The notes under the pieces are model-generated. The model made no database searches and was not told the DNA's origin. It saw only the letters and a program-made list of their open reading frames with translations. From assembly GCA_002708345.1 (NCBI GenBank), contig PANG01000055.1, positions 2,005-7,356 of the forward strand: a stretch of 5,352 nt of DNA, in the 5' to 3' direction. The position numbers were made by a program, and so were the translations under genes. The first letter of the stretch is position 1; the number at the start of each line of letters is the position of its first letter. Positions 1-5,352 of the stretch are shown in pieces. This DNA comes from Planctomycetaceae bacterium (GTDB lineage Bacteria; Planctomycetota; Planctomycetia; Pirellulales; Pirellulaceae).

Positions 1-1596
1 AACGTGCTGGTCCTGGACGGGATTCTCTACTTTGTGGCCGGCCGTTCCAACTTTCTTGACGGTGGGCTCCACTTTTACCGGCTCGACATCGATAACGGGG
101 CAGTCCTCTCCAAGCAGGTGATCAACGACAAGGATCCGGAAACAGGTGGCGACCTGCAGGACCGGCTCCAGGTACTGAACATGCCAGCCGGCCTGCCCGA
201 TATTCTCTCCAGCGACGGCAGCTTCGTTTACATGCGGTCACAGCGGTTTGACCTGGACGGCAAGCGTCAGGACGTGGGTCCGGTCTCCGGCGTACCGGCC
301 CAGCAGGGGGCTGCCCAAAAGGGAACGGGCGTACATCTTTTCTCTCCCACCGGCTACCTGGATGACTCGTATTTCCACCGCAGCTACTGGGTCTACGGAA
401 AGAACTTCGCCGGCGGCCATGGCGGTTATTACCAGGCAGGCAGGTTTGCTCCCTCCGGGCGGCTGATCGTCAACGATGCGGAACGGGTTTACGGGTTTGG
501 CCGTAAACCGGAATACCTCCGCTGGACCACCACCATGGAACACCAGGTCTTCGCGACCAGCAAGGAAGCACCCGATGCCCCCACGCCAGGTGGCGGGAGC
601 ATGGTCCGCGTGCCAAAAACCAAGAGCCAGAATCCCATCGGCACGGCACTGGCAGTAGAAGCCTGGGCCCAGCCTGGCAAGGCAAATGGCGTGGTGGTGG
701 CCCGTGGAGGCCCCACCGATGGCTATGCCCTGATCGTCAAGGGTGGCAAACCGCAGTTCATCCTGCGTGCTAAGTCTCAAATGATCGCCGTCACGGCAGC
801 ACAATCGGTGGCCGGCGAATGGTCTCACCTGGTCGGCGTGCTTACCGCGGACAAGAAAATCGAACTTTATGTCAATGGCCAGCTGGCGGGTTCCCGCAAG
901 GTTCCGGACCTGTTGCGAGCCGATCCACTCCAGCCAATGGAAATTGGTGCAGACGAGGGGGGAGCGGTCGGCAACTACAAGGTGCCCTATCCGTTTACCG
1001 GCCTGATTGACGAGGTACGGGTCTACCATGGTACGGTCTCCGCCGAGGACGTGGCCCGCCGCTTCAAGGATCCCAAGGCGACGATCGAAAACGTCACGCT
1101 GGTCTTTGGCAGTTCTTTTGAAGATGGCAAGGCCCAGGACATTTCCGGGAACGGGAACCACGGGCAACCGACGGGCCTGAACCCTGCTCCTGGCAAGGTT
1201 GGAAAGGCGTTTCGCTTTACCGGCCGTGGCTCACCCGGAGGTGGCTCGTATGTCGAGTTTGACTGGACGCGGGGCATCCCCCTTTACGTGCAGGCCATGG
1301 TGCTGGCAAACAAGTCGCTGTTTGTCTGTGGGCCGGCGGACCTGCTCGACGACGAGGAGTCCTTCAAGAAAATCATGGCAGGAGACAAACAGGTCGAGCA
1401 GCAGCTGGCCCACCAGGATGCGGTCCTGGAGGGGAGCGAGGGAGCGACCCTGATGGTCCTCTCGACCGAGACAGGCGAGGCCCGCAAGGTAAGCCAGCTT
1501 GAAGGCCTGCCAATCTGGGATGGCATGGCAGCTGCCAATGGCAAGCTGTTCATCGTCACCCGGGCCGGCACGATCGTCTGCCTGGGAGGCGAGTAG
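1..1596 (+). CDS. PQQ-like beta-propeller protein with inserted LamG domain (C-terminal part, 5' partial)
   Basis: The frame is open from base 1 and stops at TAG 1594-1596. The GTG at position 4 is not a convincing start, because the protein already begins inside a propeller strand, so the N-terminus lies upstream. Residues are counted with that GTG codon as 1. Residues 1-185 are propeller-like and carry motifs I associate with a planctomycete family: GRSNFLDGG (13-21), the LDDSYFHRSYWVYG region (119-132) and VYGFGRKPEYLRW (162-174). Residues about 190-419 are a LamG/concanavalin A-like insert. The propeller resumes at WTRGIPLYVQAMVLA (421-435), continues through CGPADLLDDEE (442-452) and ends with PIWDGMAAANGKLFIV (503-518), a typical last blade. 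Such propellers are usually exported and non-enzymatic, with roles in binding or scaffolding; the signal peptide would lie outside the window. No PQQ-dehydrogenase active-site signature is visible. The gene converges on the MOSC gene. Family confidence is good; function is unknown. Confidence 0.88.
   Translation, partial: NVLVLDGILYFVAGRSNFLDGGLHFYRLDIDNGAVLSKQVINDKDPETGGDLQDRLQVLNMPAGLPDILSSDGSFVYMRSQRFDLDGKRQDVGPVSGVPAQQGAAQKGTGVHLFSPTGYLDDSYFHRSYWVYGKNFAGGHGGYYQAGRFAPSGRLIVNDAERVYGFGRKPEYLRWTTTMEHQVFATSKEAPDAPTPGGGSMVRVPKTKSQNPIGTALAVEAWAQPGKANGVVVARGGPTDGYALIVKGGKPQFILRAKSQMIAVTAAQSVAGEWSHLVGVLTADKKIELYVNGQLAGSRKVPDLLRADPLQPMEIGADEGGAVGNYKVPYPFTGLIDEVRVYHGTVSAEDVARRFKDPKATIENVTLVFGSSFEDGKAQDISGNGNHGQPTGLNPAPGKVGKAFRFTGRGSPGGGSYVEFDWTRGIPLYVQAMVLANKSLFVCGPADLLDDEESFKKIMAGDKQVEQQLAHQDAVLEGSEGATLMVLSTETGEARKVSQLEGLPIWDGMAAANGKLFIVTRAGTIVCLGGE
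562..1263 (+). other. LamG/concanavalin A-like jellyroll insert, apparently circularly permuted
   Basis: This domain lies inside the propeller gene. Recognisable LamG strands are ALAVEAWAQP (residues 215-224), GEWSHLVGVL followed by IELYVNGQLAG (271-280 and 286-296), and FTGLIDEVRVYHGTVSAEDV (331-350). The last normally closes a LamG domain. The segment that normally opens one, FEDGKAQDISGNGNHG followed by GKVGKAFRFTG and YVEF (372-387, 397-407, 416-419), comes after it. The order is therefore rotated relative to the usual domain. PGGGSMV (195-201) and PGGGSYV (411-417) flank the block. LamG folds commonly bind carbohydrate or protein, but the ligand here cannot be inferred. Outer limits are approximate. 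Confidence 0.7.
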
Positions 1597-1609
1597 AAGG
1601 AACCCGGTT

Positions 1610-2086
1610 TCAACCTGCCTCAGGAGTAACCGGATCGTCTCGCGAGAGCGTACCCCCCTCGAGAATACGGGCACGCAGGCCACCCCGGTGTACCAACGAT
1701 TCGCGGATCCCCTCGCAGGTGAGTTTCTCCAGGTGGCTACAGGGCTCGCACAGCTCGATTCCCGCCAGCAGCACCTCGCCAACTCGAAACTCACATCCCA
1801 CCAGGTGGTTCAGCGCCACTCCCCGCGTCAGCAGGTTGCGCCGCGTATCAGCATGCGCGATCACCAGGTCATATTCTGCCGAGGCTCCCTGGAGAGCTTC
1901 CTCTTCAATCAGCGTCAGTTCCTCCGCCGGTGCGACCACATCCCCGGTCTGGAACGAACCGTTACAGCTGGCATAGCGATCCCCCGCCAGGCCCTTGCCG
2001 GCAATCGCTTCGGCCTGGTCCACTGGCTGCATGGCAGTTCCACCCTCCGGCGTGATACAGATCCCGACGAGTTTTCCTTCGGCCAT
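1610..2086 (-). CDS. Small stand-alone MOSC-domain protein
   Basis: This is a 158-residue protein consisting essentially of one MOSC domain, the beta-barrel module found at the C-terminus of molybdenum cofactor sulfurases and in YiiM-like proteins. Visible family motifs are GKGLAGDRYA (30-39), the TRRNLLTRGVALNHLVG stretch (81-97), the cysteine-bearing ELCEPCSHLE (111-120, Cys113 and Cys116) and HRGGLRARIL (133-142). The conserved cysteine in this family is thought to carry sulfur or contact the molybdenum cofactor. No signal peptide is seen, so a cytoplasmic location is inferred. The ATG at 2086-2084 is preceded by GGGAG at 2097-2093 with six bases of spacing, which supports the start. The gene lies 54 bases downstream of the DUF1501 gene on the same strand and may be the last gene of that transcript. 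No molybdoenzyme is visible here, so substrate and partner are unknown. Confidence 0.88.
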   Translation of the reverse strand: MAEGKLVGICITPEGGTAMQPVDQAEAIAGKGLAGDRYASCNGSFQTGDVVAPAEELTLIEEEALQGASAEYDLVIAHADTRRNLLTRGVALNHLVGCEFRVGEVLLAGIELCEPCSHLEKLTCEGIRESLVHRGGLRARILEGGTLSRDDPVTPEAG

Positions 2087-2140
2087 GCAATGCTCCCGTT
2101 ACCTTTTCTGACAATGTCACCGAGATAAACGGTCAAGTGA

Positions 2141-3532
2141 CTAACAGAGTTCGGGAATCGGGCGGCCACCCTCGGTGACAACTGGCACTGGCCGGCCCGC
2201 GTTATTCACCCAGTGGGAGTCCAGGTCGATCCCCAGGTGCTTGAAGGTAGTCGCTGCCAGGTCCTGGGGACGCACCTTGCCGCTGCGGATCTCCCCACCC
2301 TTCGTATCGCTACTCCCGATCACCTGCCCACAGGGAAGCCCACCGCCGGCCATCACCATCGACATGATCGGGGTCCAGTGGTGGCGGCCATTCTGTTCAT
2401 TGATTGTCGGCGTGCGACCGAATTCACCCATCATCAGCACCAGCGTGGAATCCAGCATTCCGCGCTGCTCCAGGTCGTTCACCAGGGCATACAATACCCG
2501 GTCAATCCGAGGCGTGAGCGGCTTGAGCCCTTTCTCGATACCCATCCAGCGAACGTCATCTCCGTGGTGGTCAAAATATCCCCAGGCACCACTTACCAGC
2601 ACAAAGGTCGAACCGGCCTCGACCAGCCGACGGGCCAGCAGTGCCTTTTCGCCCACGCTCACCCGTCCGTACTCGTCGCGTGTCTTGTCAGATTCCTTGT
2701 CCAGGTCAAAGGCCTGCTGCACCTTGCCTGAAAGCACCATTTCGAATGCCTGCTGCGTGTTACGATCGAAACTCGAAAACAGGTCGTCCTTCTCAAGCCC
2801 GCGTTGCAGCTGATCAACCTGCCGCTGCAGCTGACGACGATCCTGCAGCCGATCTACCGAGATCCCCTTGGGCAGGTGAAACTTGTCGGCTAGTTCCAGT
2901 CCCTTGACCGGATCATGACGCGTGCCCATTTCTCCTGCACCATAAACATCCGAGGTCCAGCTGTTGGCCAGCCCTACAAAGGCAGGCATGTCCGGATCGT
3001 TGGAGCCTTTCAACAGCGAGGTGAGACTGCCCATCGAGGGGTAACCGCCACCATCCAGGCCGTCGTTGGTGCGGCGTGCCAGCGGGTTGCCCGCCTGCAT
3101 CGTGATCGGCGTGTGGTTACTGGAGCTGCAATCAACCGAGCGTATGATATTGAGCTTGTCGGCAATCGAGGCCTGAAGCGGCAGGTGTTCCCCAAATCGA
3201 ACTCCCGGAATCGCCGTTGGGATCGTCCCAAAAGGTCCGCGAACTTCTTGCGGTGCAGCGGGCTTGGGATCCCACAGGTCCAGCTGGCTGGGCCCGCCGG
3301 AAAGCCAGAAAAGGATCACCGACTTGGGACTTTTCGACCCGGCAGCACCGGCCTGCCTGAGCTGGAGGAGCTGGGGCAGCGTCAGGCCAGCCATCCCGGC
3401 AAGTCCTGTCTGCAGGAACCAGCGTCGTGATCCAACTCGTACCAGGTCACATGGCGCGGGGGCAAACGGAGATCCACCGGTGCCCATCGAGTGCTCACGA
3501 TCATGCTGGTTACCACGTTGTCGCATCGTCAT
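2141..3532 (-). CDS. DUF1501 family protein with twin-arginine (Tat) signal
   Basis: The protein has 463 residues from the ATG at 3532-3530. It starts with about 34 polar residues, then the Tat motif SRRWFLQ (35-41) and a hydrophobic stretch to about residue 65, implying export of a folded protein. The mature part matches DUF1501, a family with the alkaline phosphatase/sulfatase-like fold: SGGPSQLDLWDPKP (78-91), a WGYFDHHGDD segment (317-326), GEFGRTP (369-375) and NGRHHW (381-386), whose Asp and His residues are probable metal ligands. A charged helical stretch lies near 224-250. Length and the ending GRPIPEL are usual for the family. No reaction is established for it. The start is ambiguous: GTG 3535, ATG 3532 and ATG 3526 are in frame; GGGAAG lies nine bases before ATG 3532, and AGGTG (3537-3533) lies six bases before ATG 3526. 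The gene follows the propeller lipoprotein after a 112-base gap. Confidence 0.93.
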   Translation of the reverse strand: MTMRQRGNQHDREHSMGTGGSPFAPAPCDLVRVGSRRWFLQTGLAGMAGLTLPQLLQLRQAGAAGSKSPKSVILFWLSGGPSQLDLWDPKPAAPQEVRGPFGTIPTAIPGVRFGEHLPLQASIADKLNIIRSVDCSSSNHTPITMQAGNPLARRTNDGLDGGGYPSMGSLTSLLKGSNDPDMPAFVGLANSWTSDVYGAGEMGTRHDPVKGLELADKFHLPKGISVDRLQDRRQLQRQVDQLQRGLEKDDLFSSFDRNTQQAFEMVLSGKVQQAFDLDKESDKTRDEYGRVSVGEKALLARRLVEAGSTFVLVSGAWGYFDHHGDDVRWMGIEKGLKPLTPRIDRVLYALVNDLEQRGMLDSTLVLMMGEFGRTPTINEQNGRHHWTPIMSMVMAGGGLPCGQVIGSSDTKGGEIRSGKVRPQDLAATTFKHLGIDLDSHWVNNAGRPVPVVTEGGRPIPELC

Positions 3533-3624
3533 CACCTGGTTCTTCCCAAGGGGCTAGAAAATAGTGGGCTGAATACCCCCATAATACCGTCGTCGACATC
3601 CGCCGTCTGCATCGATTAGCGCAA

Positions 3625-3653
3625 AGCGGGAATTCTCATATCCGCTATTTTTT
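3625..3653. terminator. Weak hairpin with T-run at the end of the propeller lipoprotein gene
   Basis: AGCGG (3625-3629) can pair with CCGCT (3642-3646) across a 12-base loop, covering the stop codon of the propeller gene. Read on the plus strand, the stem is followed by A and six T (3648-3653), as in an intrinsic terminator. Read on the minus strand, the direction of the genes, only TTT follows. The T-run is also simply two AAA lysine codons. The stem is short, so a terminator is only a possibility. Confidence 0.22.
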
Positions 3654-4964
3654 CGAGGGAGTGGATTTCTTGTTTTCGAAGCAATAAAGGAACTCCTGCC
3701 GCTGGTTTTCCTCGGAGGCACTTCGAATAAAGACCTGGCGGCCGCTAAACGATGGTGTCGCGATAATCTGGTCTCCTACCTGGCTGACGGCAACCTCAAC
3801 CAGTTTCCCTGGATCCGGCTGGACCACGAAGACCTGGCCTTTTTCGTTGGCCAGGTAGAGATTCCCCGCGGCGAGGATCGGCGAGGCACTGAATCCCCCT
3901 CCCAGTCGTCCCTTCCATTTTTCCATGCCGGTGGCCGCTTCCCAGCAGTAGGCGATCCCGTCATCGGCGACGGCATAGAGATGATCCTGGTAGGCGAGCA
4001 GCGAGGGGGTATAGATTCGTACGCCGTTTCGCCAAACCACCTCTCCGCTTCCATCGGCCCGAACACCCACCGTCTCGTGCTTGGGATATCCGCCACTGGC
4101 AAAGACCAGTCCGCCGGCGACAACGGCAGTCCCCACGCACTCGGTGGTGGTTGCACTCGTCGACCAGAGCTCTTTACCGGTATTTGGATCATAGGAGGTC
4201 ACCTGTTCGCAACCCGACATCAAGAGCTGGTCTTTCCCATCGACCTTGAGAATGATCGGCGACACGTAGTTGGGCATGACTGGCCGATCCTGTGACCAGG
4301 CAATCTCACCGGTGACCCGGTTCAGCGCCACCAGGCACCCCTTGCCCGTCCCCTTGTTATCTGTCGCCACGATCACGTTGTCCCCGTAGATTGCCGGGGA
4401 TGCCCCGTAACCCTGGTGAGATGTGAACCGGCTCACTTCCAGTTCCCAGAGTTGCGTGCCGTCAAGATCGAGTGCGGTAGTCCAGACCGAGCCATGGTTC
4501 CAGAAGGAGACAAAGATCCGCCGACCGTCCGAGGCAACCGAACTGGAAGCAAACGAGTTTTTCTTGTTGTTGTGATCAAAACCACCCTCGTGCAGTTGCT
4601 TGATCCAGAGTAATTCTCCATCCTTCCGGGCAAGACAGATCACCGACTGCGTCTGGGCAGCCTCATCTGCCGTGGTCAGGAAAACCCGGCTTCCGACGAT
4701 CATCGCAGCGGAATGTCCCCGGCCCGCAATCGGTGCTTTCCAGAGCAGGCTCTTTTCATCGAGCGTGACCGGCGGGTTTGCCGAGGCGGGGGCGATCCCA
4801 TTACGATCCGGACCGCGCCACCAGGGCCAGTCGGTACCGGCAAGTGCCAGGTCTGCCTTTACCGCTTCGGCGCCCACGGCAACCGAGTAACCGAGTTCCG
4901 CCTGGCACCCGGCCAAAAGAGGAAACAGCAGGGCGGCACAAAGAAACAGGACCGATCGACGCAT
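3645..4964 (-). CDS. PQQ-like beta-propeller lipoprotein
   Basis: This 439-residue protein begins with a lipoprotein signal: MRRS, a hydrophobic core (residues 5-18) and the lipobox LAGC (17-20). Cys20 is the expected lipidated residue, and the next residue is Gln rather than Asp, so outer-membrane sorting is plausible. WPWWRGPDRNGIA (46-58) is a signature I associate with planctomycete propellers. Blade-type tryptophans follow at about 75, 120, 173, 223, 267, 311 and 350, mostly in a short hydrophobic-x-Trp context after Gly-Glu or Gly-Lys turns, consistent with seven or eight blades. The fold resembles BamB, but nothing ties it to outer-membrane protein assembly. No quinoprotein dehydrogenase active-site pattern is evident, so a binding or scaffold role is inferred. 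The start is fixed by a strong AGGAGG site; a longer reading from 5051 would remove the signal peptide from the N-terminus and overlap the upstream gene. The C-terminus is lysine-rich. Confidence 0.93.
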   Translation of the reverse strand: MRRSVLFLCAALLFPLLAGCQAELGYSVAVGAEAVKADLALAGTDWPWWRGPDRNGIAPASANPPVTLDEKSLLWKAPIAGRGHSAAMIVGSRVFLTTADEAAQTQSVICLARKDGELLWIKQLHEGGFDHNNKKNSFASSSVASDGRRIFVSFWNHGSVWTTALDLDGTQLWELEVSRFTSHQGYGASPAIYGDNVIVATDNKGTGKGCLVALNRVTGEIAWSQDRPVMPNYVSPIILKVDGKDQLLMSGCEQVTSYDPNTGKELWSTSATTTECVGTAVVAGGLVFASGGYPKHETVGVRADGSGEVVWRNGVRIYTPSLLAYQDHLYAVADDGIAYCWEAATGMEKWKGRLGGGFSASPILAAGNLYLANEKGQVFVVQPDPGKLVEVAVSQVGDQIIATPSFSGRQVFIRSASEENQRQEFLYCFENKKSTPSKK

Positions 4965-4973
4965 GGGGTGAAT

Positions 4974-4979
4974 CCTCCT
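4974..4979 (-). promoter_or_regulatory. Ribosome binding site of the propeller lipoprotein
   Basis: On the minus strand, a perfect AGGAGG sits nine bases before the ATG at 4964-4962. It decides the start, because the in-frame upstream alternative at 5051 lies inside the preceding gene and would put 29 extra residues before the lipoprotein signal. The site lies in the 52-base gap after the DUF1552 stop codon, which fits translation from a shared transcript. Confidence 0.8.
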
Positions 4980-5016
4980 GGAGAAGAAAGTACGGCTGCC
5001 GCAAGAAAAAGGATGC

Positions 5017-5352
5017 CTAGACCTCGACCAGTTGCTCGTTGGCATCACCAAAGCTCTCCAACTGGACTCCCATCTTGTCCATCATGCTCATGTAAAGCCG
5101 ACACATCTGTCGATTTTCATTATCCTGGTAGTCGAGGTTCTGGCCTCCCTGAATCGTGCCACCCCCTCCTCCCACCAGAACAACCGGCAACTGGCTGGCA
5201 TCATGATGGCCAGTCATCATGCTGGAACAGAGCATCAGCATCGTGTTATCCAGGGCAGTCCGTTCCCCTTCCTGGATACTGTCAAGACGACGGGCAATAT
5301 AGGCCATCTGCTCAAGGAAGAACTGGTTCACCTTCAGCCAGTCCTCGGTATC
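5017..5352 (-). CDS. DUF1552 family protein (C-terminal 111 residues, 5' partial)
   Basis: The frame is open from the window edge at 5352 to TAG at 5019-5017. The GTG at 5331 is an internal valine codon, since seven more in-frame codons (DTEDWLK) precede it with no break. The visible part shows the end of DUF1552: the helical region FFLEQMAYIARRLDSI, then TALDNTMLMLCSSMMTGHHD, LPVVLVGGGGG, the RQMCRLYMSMMDKMGV segment and the closing FGDANEQLVEV. DUF1552 proteins are exported, often with a Tat-type leader, and in planctomycetes they commonly lie beside a DUF1592/cytochrome-type gene. Here both the leader and any such gene would be outside the window. Their biochemical role is unknown. This is the most upstream gene seen of the four on the minus strand and is followed after 52 bases by the propeller lipoprotein. 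Confidence 0.9.
   Translation of the reverse strand, partial: DTEDWLKVNQFFLEQMAYIARRLDSIQEGERTALDNTMLMLCSSMMTGHHDASQLPVVLVGGGGGTIQGGQNLDYQDNENRQMCRLYMSMMDKMGVQLESFGDANEQLVEV

Noticed and set aside
238..1167. A 309-codon open frame on the minus strand opposite the LamG-containing gene
   Set aside because: It is antisense to a frame with clear domain motifs, its translation shows no recognisable domain, and long antisense frames are common in GC-rich genes.
1499..2128. A 209-codon plus-strand frame spanning the convergent junction and the MOSC gene
   Set aside because: It overlaps the end of the propeller gene and lies antisense to the well-supported MOSC frame; its translation has no recognisable motif.
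2115..2141. Nested short inverted repeats GTCAC/GTGAC and ACCG/CGGT between the DUF1501 and MOSC genes
   Set aside because: The stems are only four to five bases with no T-run; this is not distinguishable from chance.
2175..3430. Several plus-strand frames (2175-2813, 2213-2731, 2915-3430) opposite DUF1501
   Set aside because: Their translations are Ser/Arg/Pro-rich shadow sequence, while the minus-strand frame carries the full set of DUF1501 motifs.
3524..3535. GTG at 3535 as the DUF1501 start
   Set aside because: ATG codons at 3532 and 3526 lie just downstream with usable ribosome-site spacing; the difference is at most three residues and does not affect the Tat signal.
3581..3586. TATTAT on the minus strand as a -10 box for the DUF1501 gene
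   Set aside because: No acceptable -35 hexamer is found about 17 bases upstream, and a single AT-rich hexamer in a 112-base gap is weak evidence.
3645..4964. Calling the propeller lipoprotein BamB or a PQQ-dependent dehydrogenase
   Set aside because: The BamB-like fold alone does not show BAM membership, and the active-site pattern of quinoprotein dehydrogenases was not seen.
1..5352. CRISPR array, tRNA/rRNA, insertion sequence, attachment site or defence system
   Set aside because: No regularly spaced repeats, terminal inverted repeats, transposase motifs, recognisable RNA gene or defence-gene signatures were found; the window is almost entirely ordinary coding sequence.

Overview
This window looks like chromosomal DNA from a GC-rich planctomycete (Planctomycetota, Pirellulales-like). 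The argument rests on family content: a DUF1552 protein, a Tat-exported DUF1501 protein and two PQQ-like beta-propeller proteins, one of them with a LamG jellyroll inserted. This combination is strongly enriched in that phylum. The assignment comes from motifs recognised by eye, not from a database search.

Layout: (1) Positions 1-1596, plus strand, hold the C-terminal part of a large beta-propeller protein whose 5' end lies outside the window. A LamG/concanavalin A-like domain interrupts the propeller. (2) Four genes run on the minus strand. In transcription order they are the tail of a DUF1552 gene (5352-5017, 5' end outside), a PQQ-like propeller lipoprotein (4964-3645), a DUF1501 protein with a twin-arginine signal (3532-2141) and a small MOSC-domain protein (2086-1610). 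The gaps are 52, 112 and 54 bases, so co-transcription is plausible but not proven. The MOSC gene and the plus-strand propeller gene converge with 13 bases between their stop codons. Coding density is very high, and no stretch of 300 bases lacks a gene.

How the genes may work together: three of the four minus-strand products are expected outside the cytoplasm, by different routes. The propeller should be lipid-anchored and the DUF1501 protein Tat-exported. DUF1552 proteins usually carry an N-terminal export signal, which is not visible here. DUF1501 belongs to the alkaline phosphatase/sulfatase-like fold. DUF1552 and DUF1501 proteins often sit near one another and near cytochrome/DUF1592-type genes in planctomycetes, but their biochemical role is not established. 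The MOSC protein is the only predicted cytoplasmic member, and its link to the others is unknown.

The most unusual feature is the LamG insert in the first gene. The segment that normally begins a LamG domain lies after the segment that normally ends it, which suggests a circularly permuted jellyroll within a propeller loop. No RNA genes, mobile elements, CRISPR arrays or long DNA repeats were seen.
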